A DNA stretch of 38,423 bases from the IMG/VR virus record IMGVR_UViG_3300025131_000146, positions 1-38,423 of that record; one strand, 5' to 3'. Below the pieces are notes generated by a model that saw only the letters and a list, made by a program, of their open reading frames with translations, made no database searches and was not told where the DNA came from. Both the position numbers and the translations under genes were made by a program. The DNA comes from a virus. Of this stretch, positions 8,829 to 17,842 are shown piece by piece; positions within the stretch are counted from its first letter, which is position 1; the number at the start of each line of letters is the position of its first letter.

Positions 8829-10106
8829 TTAAAAATTAGAAAGAAGCTCATCTACTTTATTTCTATCGTAATATTTCCCAGTTTTTTGAGAATAATAACC
8901 TTTATCAGTAGAAACTAAATCAAGAGGAAGCTCTTCTATACTATTTGGAGTTTCTGGCTTAACAACATTAAACACAGTATTATACATGCTTTTTTCTTTT
9001 GATTCAAATGAATCTTTATCAAATCCACTTAAATTAGTACCACCCCATTTTTTTATTTCTAAATCAATTTTTTGATTATTAAATTCATATGCAGCAATTT
9101 CATCTAGCCATGAATCTAAAAGAACTTTTGGATTTGTAAGCATAGCAACTTCAATTTGTTGATTAATATATTCTTCTTCGTCTAAAAGAAGGTCACCTTT
9201 ATCATCTTTACCAAGTTCTATTGAGTTAAAATTAATATTATTATATTGTTCACTATAAAGTTTTCTAAGACCTTCATAGTTACTTAAACCTTTGTCTGTT
9301 TTAAGAATATAATCTTGCATATTAAAATCTGTAAATGCTGTTGAAGATTTACCCCTTGATTCTGTTATACCTGCCTTAACTGCCCATCCACGCATCTTTG
9401 CTACATTGCTCTTAATAGCCGCTATAGCTCTATTACCAGAATTTTTTACTTTAGTAAGTGATGCTAATTTAGATGTTCTTGCAGCTTTTAATCCTGCTGC
9501 ATCACCAGTTATTACATATATTAATTCATTATCAGTTATAAGGTTATCGCCTCTTACTGCCTCTAGCCCTGCTAAAAGCTTTTCTTCATATTTCCCAATT
9601 CTATCTTTTAGTTGAGAGGTTCTTATATTTTGATTGTTATAACTATTTATATCATAACTTTCATCTGTAAATATATTTTTAAAATCTCTAACTTTATTTA
9701 ATTCGCTTGATATATAATCATAATCATAAAATTTAAAATCATTTTTATCTAAATCTTGTATACCCTTTATTCCACCTGCACCTACATATTTTTTTGACAT
9801 ATCATCAATTTGTTTATGATAAAATTCAATCGTTTGTTTTCTATTCGTTGCATTAGATACAACATTACTACTTGCTGCTTTTGTGATGGGTTCATTATAG
9901 TTGGTACTATCAGATTGTATAACTGAAACTAAATTATTAATTACATCAGGGTCGCTAGTTTTATTTATAGTAGTATCAAGCGTAGTTATTTGGTCTAAAT
10001 CATTATTTATTTTAATATTATTAGTTGATTGAATGGAACTAATTAATTCCATCCATCCTTCAGCTTGTGTTACTGGGTTTCTTTTTTTAAAGTCTTCTAA
10101 TCCCAT
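8829..10106 (-). CDS. Putative internal virion protein (425 aa)
   Basis: This is a hydrophilic, largely helical protein with many Asn, Asp and Lys and no membrane segment. A central alanine-rich helical region (GLKAARTSKLASLTKVKN and following) resembles structural or internal core proteins rather than an enzyme. It lies 13 nt upstream of the giant gene in the late operon, after the tail genes, where T7- and P22-like phages keep ejected internal proteins. AAGGAG precedes ATG 10106. The family is not recognised; the role is inferred from position. Confidence 0.75.
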   Translation of the reverse strand: MGLEDFKKRNPVTQAEGWMELISSIQSTNNIKINNDLDQITTLDTTINKTSDPDVINNLVSVIQSDSTNYNEPITKAASSNVVSNATNRKQTIEFYHKQIDDMSKKYVGAGGIKGIQDLDKNDFKFYDYDYISSELNKVRDFKNIFTDESYDINSYNNQNIRTSQLKDRIGKYEEKLLAGLEAVRGDNLITDNELIYVITGDAAGLKAARTSKLASLTKVKNSGNRAIAAIKSNVAKMRGWAVKAGITESRGKSSTAFTDFNMQDYILKTDKGLSNYEGLRKLYSEQYNNINFNSIELGKDDKGDLLLDEEEYINQQIEVAMLTNPKVLLDSWLDEIAAYEFNNQKIDLEIKKWGGTNLSGFDKDSFESKEKSMYNTVFNVVKPETPNSIEELPLDLVSTDKGYYSQKTGKYYDRNKVDELLSNF

Positions 10107-10115
10107 TAAATCTCC

Positions 10116-10574
10116 TTATCCATATCTTACATCCATTCCTGTTTGTACATAGGATTGGATTTGGTCTAAAATAGAACTACCTGCGTGTAATTGTTTTTCT
10201 CTTGCTGAACCAATAATAGGTGCAACATCTCTTCCATATGCATCAGTAATTTTCTTTTTATATTGTTTTGCTCCATAACTACCTGCAAATCCTCCCTGAG
10301 CTTGTTCTGATTTTTTACCTTTTAATGGATTTAATAAATTAGTTAAAGCACTTTGAGTCCCAGACTCCATTCCTGGTGCATATGTTGCAAATTTAGATGA
10401 TTTAATTAAAGATTCAGAAATCCCAGGAAACATAGATTCATCTAAATTTTCTATATCTATACCAAACTTCTCTGATATAGCTTGCATCCAATCAGTCGGC
10501 TGATAATCTGTTAAGGTATCAAGAGATGCTCCTTCACCAAAATAACTTTGTAAAATACTCTCTATTTCACCCAT
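10116..10574 (-). CDS. Hypothetical late protein, probably virion-associated (152 aa)
   Basis: It has an acidic N-terminal half (GEIESILQSYFGEGASL) and a Gly/Ala/Gln-rich centre (KGKKSEQAQGGFAGSYG) followed by a helical C-terminus. No catalytic motif or membrane segment is visible. The strong site GGAGGAAG precedes ATG 10574, and the gene lies 2 nt from its upstream neighbour and 9 nt from the downstream one. Being sandwiched among tail and ejection genes suggests a minor virion or internal core component. It is unrecognised by sequence. Confidence 0.7.
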   Translation of the reverse strand: MGEIESILQSYFGEGASLDTLTDYQPTDWMQAISEKFGIDIENLDESMFPGISESLIKSSKFATYAPGMESGTQSALTNLLNPLKGKKSEQAQGGFAGSYGAKQYKKKITDAYGRDVAPIIGSAREKQLHAGSSILDQIQSYVQTGMDVRYG

Positions 10575-10576
10575 TA

Positions 10577-11107
10577 TTATCTTCCTCCAAAGGATGATAA
10601 TAATTTTTGAATAGCTGCAAGCTTTTCAAACTTACCTCCTTCTTCTTCAAAATCCATTCCTTTTATATTTTCTATTAAAGATTTAAGAGGAGTTCCTTTT
10701 TTGAACATACCACTAAACATATCTCCCATTACATCACCTGTCATTATATCCCCAAGAATATTTTGACCAAATTCTAATGGACTTACTTGGACATCTTTCA
10801 TTTGTTCTAAAAAATCTCCAGATTGCCTTCCTAAGAAAGTCTTGCCAAATTTTCCATGAATACCTTTAGCATCTTTATATCCTTTTCTTCTATCTATCAA
10901 GTCTTTAATTGAACCAATCCCAGGTATCAAATTAAGAATACTAAATGGTTTATCTGATGCTTGTTTTATTAATTCTTCTAAGTTTTCACGCATATCACCT
11001 TTTTTAATGCCTGTTGCTATATTTCCAGATTGAATTTGACCTCTAGAGCCGAATGCCGATTTAATTCTTTCAGATTCTATATTTGCTAATTGATATGGAT
11101 TTTCCAT
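10577..11107 (-). CDS. Hypothetical late protein with glycine-rich amphipathic segments (176 aa)
   Basis: The protein has a hydrophobic Gly/Pro stretch (ILNLIPGIGSIKDLIDRR) and a C-terminal part with repeated Gly-Asp-Met-Phe motifs (TGDVMGDMFSGMFKKGTPL). These might insert into membranes, as ejected proteins do, but no classical TM helix is clear. AAGGAG precedes ATG 11107. It is the first of four consecutive genes ending with the giant protein, so a shared ejection or core role is plausible. No family is recognised. Confidence 0.7.
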   Translation of the reverse strand: MENPYQLANIESERIKSAFGSRGQIQSGNIATGIKKGDMRENLEELIKQASDKPFSILNLIPGIGSIKDLIDRRKGYKDAKGIHGKFGKTFLGRQSGDFLEQMKDVQVSPLEFGQNILGDIMTGDVMGDMFSGMFKKGTPLKSLIENIKGMDFEEEGGKFEKLAAIQKLLSSFGGR

Positions 11108-11110
11108 ATA

Positions 11111-11185
11111 CTACTCCTTTTCCTTTGAATTTTTACTGTTTAATATATTACATTTTTCCTTCATATACAAATTCTTTAAATCCAT
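11111..11185 (-). CDS. Possible 24-residue peptide gene filling the gap
   Basis: ATG 11183-11185 directly follows the stop of the fibre gene, and the TAG at 11111-11113 falls 3 nt before the next ATG, so the ORF fits the gap exactly. The peptide begins MDLKNLYMKEK and is very lysine-rich. It has no ribosome site of its own and would rely on coupling. It may equally be untranslated spacer, because its 3' end also forms the AAGGAG site of the next gene. Confidence 0.28.
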   Translation of the reverse strand: MDLKNLYMKEKCNILNSKNSKEKE

Positions 11186-11818
11186 CTAAAAGTTTAATAT
11201 AGCAGAGCCATAGGCTTTACTTCTATCATTATTCCAATAAATAGAAATCATATCTACTTTACCTCCTGCTGTTGTTAATGTTGGAGCTGAACCACCTGCC
11301 CATAGAACTGTTGATTCATTTCCATCTGCATGGTCAAAAGTTTTCCAATTAGTGACTGTTCTACTACCACTACCATCTTGTTTTAATAATAGAAGACAGC
11401 TACAAGATACATTGGGAAAATATAAGTTTAAATCAGTTATACTACCACTGCCAAAAGTAAAAAATGATTTATTACTATTTCTTGAAAAATAAACATTTGT
11501 ATCTGTTGCATTATAAGTTGGTTCAAATTGAGTAAATCCAAGTGCTTTTGCTCCAAAGTCTACTATATTATCTCCTATAGTCATATCATTTATTTTAAGT
11601 CTATCTACTTTAAGGTCTTTAACTGATGTTTTTTCAATTTTACGCAATTCTTCCATTTTAGTAGATACATACCATCTACCATTAACTTTAGAACAAAGGT
11701 ATACTCCTCTTCCTTGTATTTGAGCTAATATAATATCTCCATCATTACCAACTAAACTCGAAGGAAGTGTTTTATATATTTGTGTTCTTGAGCCTTTACT
11801 ATGTAATAAATTAGCCAT
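11186..11818 (-). CDS. Tail fibre / receptor-binding-like structural protein (210 aa)
   Basis: The N-terminal part has short beta strands (GDIILAQIQGRGVYLCSKV, then NGRWYVS), a form common in phage fibre-anchor proteins. The C-terminal part carries an all-beta module ending SAPTLTTAGGKVDMISIYW and AYGSAILNF, which I associate with C-terminal domains of phage tail fibre and adhesin proteins. It follows the nozzle gene with overlapping TAATG and no ribosome site, so translation is probably coupled. A role in adsorption fits, but the receptor is unknown. Confidence 0.7.
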   Translation of the reverse strand: MANLLHSKGSRTQIYKTLPSSLVGNDGDIILAQIQGRGVYLCSKVNGRWYVSTKMEELRKIEKTSVKDLKVDRLKINDMTIGDNIVDFGAKALGFTQFEPTYNATDTNVYFSRNSNKSFFTFGSGSITDLNLYFPNVSCSCLLLLKQDGSGSRTVTNWKTFDHADGNESTVLWAGGSAPTLTTAGGKVDMISIYWNNDRSKAYGSAILNF

Positions 11819-14800
11819 TATTTAATACGCTTTGCTCTATATACTATTGATATATCATTAATTTTAAAATTAGGTGCTGGAAATGTATTAGGTGCAGCTG
11901 TATATGATAATTGAAATTGTATTGAATATATATTATTTATTGATGAAGATGGTTTTAAAATAGCAGTAGTCCAATTTTCTGCTGATGCAAATCCAGTTGA
12001 TGCGGAATAATTTGTACTATTATCTGAGAATGTTTCAGTAAAACTACCGCTAGCTCCATTAGTATTATATTTAATTAAAATCTTGGAATCTGTCGCACTT
12101 CCATCTTTATCTTCTGATTTATAAGTTATATAAACTTTATATATTTTATTTTTAGAAGTTATATTTCCAAAGGTAAAATCTTTGGTTGATGCATATACAT
12201 TTGTTGCATTTCTTTCATTACTTGGAGCACCTTTTTGAGTAGATAAATCAATATCATTCCCCTCTGTATGTTGCCATTTAAGTATATCATTAATACCATA
12301 ATCAATTGAAGCTTCAGATGAATTTGCATATGCATAAGATATTAAGTTTCCTTTTGAATCTGACGAAAAATTACTAAAATAAGGATTATTTGCATTTTTA
12401 GCAACACCTGCGAAAGCTTTATATGTCATATACATAGATTCGGATTCTAAATTATAAATATATCCATCTGGAATTGCTCCATTAGCAAGTGTCGTAACTC
12501 CTAATTTTACAACAATATCTTTAGTTAATGAATCATATCCTACAAGAGGTTTAAAATTTGAATTAGGGTCATTATCAAATCTCCAATAATTACCACCTAT
12601 TAAAGAATCTTTTGAATTATTAGGTATTTTATTTTGAATTAAATTAACTAAATTTTCACCATTATATAAATGTAAACCAGATTGATTTGCCCAAACAACA
12701 CCATATGGAGTTTTTGTAGTTTGATATGGATATTCAATTCCTATATTATCAAATGTATCTTCTAAAAATTCATAATCACCAGATGTATTAATTACAAATA
12801 CTTTATTCTTTTTAAATTGGATTATTTTATCTTTATAATATTCTAATGCTGTTATTTCATCTCCATCATTAATAGCAACATCTATGAAATTACTTTTTGG
12901 TAATATATTATATTTTCCAACAGGAGATTTAATCATTCTATCAGGGAATATTTGTCCATCTTGTCTTATATTCCCTACATATAATCTACTATTAGCAACA
13001 ATTGATGTTTTATAATCACATACAAGCTCACTAGCCTTTAAAGTATCAGGAAGAAGTGTTTGAGATTCATAACTATCTACTTCATTAAAGTTTAAAATCC
13101 TTTCTCTTGGAATTGTGAATGTATAACATTGACTTGTATAATTTTTTATTCCATTTGTTTTATAATTAGAGGTGGTTGAATATATTTGCATTTTTTCTAA
13201 ATTAACATAAAATTGTAGATACCAAATATCAGAATTTGTATCTTTCATATAATACTTTAATTCTTTTCTATAATCATCATGAGCTACATCAAATCCAATA
13301 TATACTGTAACATCTGGAGATTGACCTGATAATATAGAAGAAGTTGCTGTTGAAAGATTATCTGATATAGTACCACCAATATAACTTTCATTAACTTTTA
13401 AATGAGATTCTTCATCAAATATATTAACAGAAGATATTGCACTTGTAAAAACTCTTTCTCCCCAACCAAATGCTGTTTCTGTTGGAGTATCAAATGTATA
13501 ATTAACTTTTGTTCCTGTATTATCAGATGAATTAAATCCATCTAAAACAACAGTCCAATTCGTTGCTCTGAAACTTACGTCAATATTAGAGAAGTCAATA
13601 TAATCATATCTTGCTGTTTGTCCTGTAAGAGAAGTTCCATTACCTGCTGTATATCCTTCTTCAATCATAAAATCTCTTAATGTTACTTGAGTGCTACCTG
13701 GCCCCTGTGCGTTATTACTTGGATAAACTATTTGGATTCTTGCTATCATATCATCAGTTACTTCAATTTCACCATCTTCAAAAGATACTTCTGCCTCAAA
13801 TTCTTTAAAAGCATATGTCCTATTTGCAGACGAAGGCCCAATAAACAACATTGAAGCATCACTCCATATATCATCTTGCAATGTTCCAGATGTTTCTCCA
13901 TTATATTCTTCACCATCCAAAGTTTTAACTATAGCTTCTTTAGAATTTGATACATTATAAACAGTATCCGCATCTCCAAGGCTTATATTCTTTCTATCTG
14001 TAGCTGTCGGAACACCATCTGCTTCATTAAATACATCTGTACCGCCAGATGTTCTTTTTCCAACAGTAATAATAAAATATGGCATTCTAACGTATGCTAC
14101 ATTAAAATTATTACCAGTATAAGAAGCAGTTGGATAAAACTCATCTAAAGCTTGAAATTTATATAAAAATTTAAAATTAACTCTTGAAATACTACCAGAG
14201 GAATACGCTGCAACAGTTGTTTGCATATCTGTTGTTGCAGCATCTCCACTACCAGTTGCTGCACCAGCCCAAGTTAAATAAAATGGATTAGCAGTGAAGG
14301 TATTAGTTGATGTTAATACTACAGGAGTTGAAGCATTATCAAGTAGAACTCCACTTATATTATCAGAACCTGGATTATAATAACTAATAACTTTTCTAGT
14401 CATATCTAAAGGCCAATTTGATTCAGTATCCGCATCAAAATATTGATGTGCTCCATCCATAGTAATATCATTTATATATTTTAATGCATCAAATTTTTGA
14501 GCAATTTCTTCACCATTTCCACTTGTGCTTGTTATTAATGAAGGCGGTTGTGATAATATATCATCTCTAACATGATGTTTTAAATTATGATAATAGAAAA
14601 GTTTACTTTTATTGCCTGATTGAAAATTTGCATCTGATATTTTGAGCATTCCATTAATATAATTATATACAGGTTTCATATTAATACCATCCCATGTTAA
14701 TCCTGTATTTTCTATCCAATTATCATCCTTTATATCATATATATTTATTTTAGAATTAGACGATGTATTATCATTCAGAAATATTAAATCACCACCAAGA

Positions 14801-17193
14801 GAAGATGTTTCTATTTTAATTGAATCAAAATAAACTGCATGAGAATTAACATTAGAATCTGCACCACTTTGAAATCCTCTTGAACCTGCATTTAAATTAA
14901 TAACCCAATCGCTTGCTTCATTAAACTCTGATGGTATTTTAAATTTAAATTTATATTCATTCCAATCAGTAACTAAATCACTTCTTGGTGTTAAACTTCC
15001 ATCAGGTTCAATTAATGATGCTAAATCTGGAAATGATTTTTTAACTGATATTCCATCAAGTCTTATAGTATGATTTGCTCCAAAGAGAGAGCTAAATGCA
15101 ATTCTTATTACTTTAGGTGTTCCACTATTATCTGGAACAAAAAATTTATTTTTATTAATATTCATACCATCATTTCCTATACCAGCTTGTCCAAGACTAT
15201 CAATAGGAAAATGTTTCCAATTAGTAGCTCCTGTAGAATTTGTCAATAGTGAATCAGTCCATGGAACTATATAATTAGCTATATATAATATATCATTATT
15301 TGTTATAGTAGCCGCAGTTCCACCTCCAAAAACAATAGTTGTAGTATTTGTAACTGCTGTACAAACACCTAGAAATGTCCCATCTGATTTATATACCTCT
15401 TGAGCTGCTAATAAATTTGTTGTTGCAACAGATGCTGAGCCACTTCCATCATCAACTGTTAATGTGACAGAACTATCGCTAGCTGCTGTGGTTCCACCTC
15501 CTCCTATTACTGCATATACAGCTGTACTTGTTAAATTACCTGTATCTAATATTGAATATGTAATCATTGGAGAAGTATTATTCCTTGAATAGATAAATGA
15601 TAAATCATACCATTGGTTATCTTCTAATGTTAAATCTTGATATAAATAGCATTCTGGTAAAGCTACTTGTTTATATCCATAATTAGTTTTTGCATTTTGT
15701 GGTTTATGACTAAATGAACTTCCAAATGCCATATTTAAACTATTTCCATCTCCTCCATAAATATCTTCAGTAAAAGTAAGAGTTCCATCAGTTACTGCTC
15801 CACCAGTAGTAGAAACAGGGTCTCCAGCTGCATCTTTTAATTCAAATGAAGTTACCGCTATACCATCTCCACCAGTAACAGCTCCAACTAATGAACCAGC
15901 TGGTATTCCAGTTCCAGATACTGCTTGGTTAGTATGTATTAATTTAGTTGCATCACAAGCTATAGTAGGGTCATTATTATAATCACATGTATCATCTGTA
16001 AATGAGGGAGCTGCATATGAATAACTTATTGCATGATTATTATCATCATCAAAACCATCATAAGCCATCCATTCCGTGGGTGGGTCATATGTTGAACTTC
16101 TACCTCCATCACCACCTGTAGCAGAACTACTTCCTTGTTCAAAACTTCCGTTATTAACATATTGTTTTGTTATATTTTGAGCATATTGATATGAACTATC
16201 AGAACCTTTCATAAATTCAGATTCATCTCTACCTTGAAATAAATATAATCCTGTGCTTGTACCATCAGTTACACTATCAGAATATATTTGAATAAATGGA
16301 TATATATCTCCATGACCGACATCTGATACATAACCATAATATTGTGCAGATGATTTTGCCCAAAATGAAAGAACATATTCTATTCCTGGTTTTAATGTTG
16401 TATTCCCAACTGTTCCTGAATTTGCATCTAATGCATCGCCAGCTGCCCATGAATGGTCTTTTGATGGATTATATGTAACAAATCCTAAATCAGATGATTG
16501 CTCTGTAGTTATACTTCCAACTTTAGTTCTAAAGAAATAAGAATTACTATAATTAGTATCATGAGATTGAATTTCATCCATCCAATGACCTGATGATATT
16601 CCTCCTTTATCTATATAATTTAAATCTGTCGTAGTATCTGAATCTCCAAATGAAGCATTATCTCCAGCCCAAGAAAATATTTTATATTTTGAACTAGTAT
16701 TAGGTATAGTAGAAGTAAATGCTTCTGTTATTGTAGCAACATATGTAGAACCATTATAATCTACTATTCTTCTTGATTGACCTGCTCCATTACCATCATA
16801 AATTAATATTGTCTTATTATTATAAAAATCATTAGTACTATGATTAGCGACTGATTGAATTGATGGAGTAGTAGCTAGAGTTATTACTGTGGCACTTGAA
16901 CTATATGCAGCAACAGTACCTTCTTCAAAACCACCTTCTAATTGTCCTTCTATTACTGTGGGGGTTGTATCTACCGAAGTTGCAAATAAACCATAACCTG
17001 ATTGAAAATTTGAATTATTATGAGGGAGTCCAAAGATATGTTGAACCAATGAACCCCCTATTTTTAAAATTCCAGCTTGAGATGATGAAAAATTCCATAA
17101 TTGAGCAAATTGGTCATCTTTTATATCTCTAGCATCTGCATAAGCATTAAGACCACCAGAAAAATCCTTTATTTCTAATGATTGTTTAGGCAT
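11818..17193 (-). CDS. Tail nozzle / stabilisation-like protein with large inserted adhesive domains (1791 aa)
   Basis: The N-terminus (SLEIKDFSGGLNAYADA, then QLWNFSSSQAGILKIGG) and a C-terminal propeller-like region at about 1380-1600 (DEITALEYYKDKIIQFKKNK, GVVWANQSGLHLYN) match the plan of podoviral nozzle/stabilisation proteins (P22 gp10, T7 gp12 type). Those are usually 450-850 aa, so much of this protein is insertion. Inserts include a GQSRRIVDYNGSTY module near 130-160, a jelly-roll carbohydrate-binding-like domain around 190-330 (YVLSFWAKS), and a second around 345-715 (NGSFEQG ... WYDLSFIYS ... IRLDGISVKKSF) that is itself interrupted by SGTGIPAGS-type and glycine-rich loops. It likely joins the head-tail channel and displays sugar-binding surfaces. 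Confidence 0.8.
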   Translation of the reverse strand: MPKQSLEIKDFSGGLNAYADARDIKDDQFAQLWNFSSSQAGILKIGGSLVQHIFGLPHNNSNFQSGYGLFATSVDTTPTVIEGQLEGGFEEGTVAAYSSSATVITLATTPSIQSVANHSTNDFYNNKTILIYDGNGAGQSRRIVDYNGSTYVATITEAFTSTIPNTSSKYKIFSWAGDNASFGDSDTTTDLNYIDKGGISSGHWMDEIQSHDTNYSNSYFFRTKVGSITTEQSSDLGFVTYNPSKDHSWAAGDALDANSGTVGNTTLKPGIEYVLSFWAKSSAQYYGYVSDVGHGDIYPFIQIYSDSVTDGTSTGLYLFQGRDESEFMKGSDSSYQYAQNITKQYVNNGSFEQGSSSATGGDGGRSSTYDPPTEWMAYDGFDDDNNHAISYSYAAPSFTDDTCDYNNDPTIACDATKLIHTNQAVSGTGIPAGSLVGAVTGGDGIAVTSFELKDAAGDPVSTTGGAVTDGTLTFTEDIYGGDGNSLNMAFGSSFSHKPQNAKTNYGYKQVALPECYLYQDLTLEDNQWYDLSFIYSRNNTSPMITYSILDTGNLTSTAVYAVIGGGGTTAASDSSVTLTVDDGSGSASVATTNLLAAQEVYKSDGTFLGVCTAVTNTTTIVFGGGTAATITNNDILYIANYIVPWTDSLLTNSTGATNWKHFPIDSLGQAGIGNDGMNINKNKFFVPDNSGTPKVIRIAFSSLFGANHTIRLDGISVKKSFPDLASLIEPDGSLTPRSDLVTDWNEYKFKFKIPSEFNEASDWVINLNAGSRGFQSGADSNVNSHAVYFDSIKIETSSLGGDLIFLNDNTSSNSKINIYDIKDDNWIENTGLTWDGINMKPVYNYINGMLKISDANFQSGNKSKLFYYHNLKHHVRDDILSQPPSLITSTSGNGEEIAQKFDALKYINDITMDGAHQYFDADTESNWPLDMTRKVISYYNPGSDNISGVLLDNASTPVVLTSTNTFTANPFYLTWAGAATGSGDAATTDMQTTVAAYSSGSISRVNFKFLYKFQALDEFYPTASYTGNNFNVAYVRMPYFIITVGKRTSGGTDVFNEADGVPTATDRKNISLGDADTVYNVSNSKEAIVKTLDGEEYNGETSGTLQDDIWSDASMLFIGPSSANRTYAFKEFEAEVSFEDGEIEVTDDMIARIQIVYPSNNAQGPGSTQVTLRDFMIEEGYTAGNGTSLTGQTARYDYIDFSNIDVSFRATNWTVVLDGFNSSDNTGTKVNYTFDTPTETAFGWGERVFTSAISSVNIFDEESHLKVNESYIGGTISDNLSTATSSILSGQSPDVTVYIGFDVAHDDYRKELKYYMKDTNSDIWYLQFYVNLEKMQIYSTTSNYKTNGIKNYTSQCYTFTIPRERILNFNEVDSYESQTLLPDTLKASELVCDYKTSIVANSRLYVGNIRQDGQIFPDRMIKSPVGKYNILPKSNFIDVAINDGDEITALEYYKDKIIQFKKNKVFVINTSGDYEFLEDTFDNIGIEYPYQTTKTPYGVVWANQSGLHLYNGENLVNLIQNKIPNNSKDSLIGGNYWRFDNDPNSNFKPLVGYDSLTKDIVVKLGVTTLANGAIPDGYIYNLESESMYMTYKAFAGVAKNANNPYFSNFSSDSKGNLISYAYANSSEASIDYGINDILKWQHTEGNDIDLSTQKGAPSNERNATNVYASTKDFTFGNITSKNKIYKVYITYKSEDKDGSATDSKILIKYNTNGASGSFTETFSDNSTNYSASTGFASAENWTTAILKPSSSINNIYSIQFQLSYTAAPNTFPAPNFKINDISIVYRAKRIK

Positions 17194-17342
17194 TATCTTC
17201 CTTTTATTTTATCAACAATAGGTTTTAATACCATGTCCCAAACTAAATCATCTTTTTTAGATGGACTTAATTTGATTACTTTTTCTACTACATATAGGGC
17301 TAATAATAAATATTCCCAATTTGCTGTAATAAGTGACATCAT
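17193..17342 (-). CDS. Small hydrophobic phage protein (49 aa)
   Basis: The ORF begins MMSLITANWEYLLLALYVVE and continues with a charged tail (KLSPSKKDD, then KPIVDKIKGR). One short hydrophobic helix at about residues 4-20 suggests membrane association. The pattern of NW, a hydrophobic run, then KLSPSKKDD is familiar from small unnamed proteins in late regions of many phages. Start 17342 has GGAG at 17346-17349 and overlaps the previous stop as TAATG. Its own TAA overlaps the next ATG. A membrane or lysis role is possible but unproven. Confidence 0.65.
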   Translation of the reverse strand: MMSLITANWEYLLLALYVVEKVIKLSPSKKDDLVWDMVLKPIVDKIKGR

Positions 17343-17542
17343 TATTTTTCTCCTTTTTTTATTTTTCTTTTAGCTTTACAACCACATTCAGTACAAACAA
17401 AGTCCGCAACTGGATGTGCAAGTTTTTCTAATTTTGTAATTCTTTCTTCATGATTACTTGCAATTCTTTTATCTTCCGCTTTTTCTATTGCTTTTATAAC
17501 TTGATTAATAAGTACTTTCCCAATTATTTTTTGTCCTATCAT
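17342..17542 (-). CDS. Small helical protein with C-terminal CxxCxC zinc-knuckle-like motif (66 aa)
   Basis: It has an amphipathic N-terminus (KIIGKVLINQVIKAIEKAED), a short coiled-coil-like part (EERITKLEKLAHPVAD), then FVCTECGCKAKRKIKK. Only three or four Cys ligands are present, so zinc binding would need a partner or dimer. ATG 17542 overlaps the previous TGA as ATGA, favouring it over TTG 17551. It sits inside the run of small membrane proteins between the metallophosphoesterase and nozzle genes. Function unknown. Confidence 0.6.
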   Translation of the reverse strand: MIGQKIIGKVLINQVIKAIEKAEDKRIASNHEERITKLEKLAHPVADFVCTECGCKAKRKIKKGEK

Positions 17543-17667
17543 TCTAACCAATCCTCTCCATCATCTAAATAAAAATCAATAAATCTATCTTTCATAATAA
17601 AAGCTCCTATTCCAAATACTAATAGAAATCCTAATATAAAATATAATATTCCAATAACGTAATACAC
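17539..17667 (-). CDS. Single-TM mini-protein (42 aa, GTG start)
   Basis: The frame starts at GTG 17667, gives VYYVIGILYFILGFLLVFGI and then GAFIMKDRFIDFYLDDGEDWLE: one clear transmembrane helix with an acidic cytoplasmic-type tail. AAGGAT lies 7 nt upstream. The competing ATG in the overlapping frame stops after 12 codons. It begins 1 nt after the previous stop and ends in an ATGA overlap. This architecture and position fit accessory lysis proteins such as small antiholins or holin partners, but no family is recognised. Confidence 0.55.
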   Translation of the reverse strand: MYYVIGILYFILGFLLVFGIGAFIMKDRFIDFYLDDGEDWLE

Positions 17668-17668
17668 A

Positions 17669-17842
17669 TCAATCCTTAAATTTAGCATATAAGGTCATTA
17701 AACCAATAATTATACCTATTGATAATGACACAAATGTTATTATAGGGTTTAAAACGTTTAAAAAGCCTATTAACGTTGATAAAAAGCTTGTACCCATACC
17801 TAGCTCAGGATAACTCGATAAAACTCTTAAAGTGTCCTTCAT
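17669..17842 (-). CDS. Holin-like small membrane protein (57 aa, two hydrophobic segments)
   Basis: After a soluble N-terminus (MKDTLRVLSSYPELGMG) come two hydrophobic stretches, around residues 19-37 (SFLSTLIGFLNVLNPIITF) and 38-52 (VSLSIGIIIGLMTLY), ending AKFKD. Size, charged ends and the neighbouring membrane proteins suggest a small holin that forms inner-membrane lesions. The start overlaps the upstream stop as ATGA, so synthesis is coupled to the MscS-like gene. The endolysin is about 15 kb away in the same operon, so the lysis assignment is an inference. Confidence 0.6.
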   Translation of the reverse strand: MKDTLRVLSSYPELGMGTSFLSTLIGFLNVLNPIITFVSLSIGIIIGLMTLYAKFKD

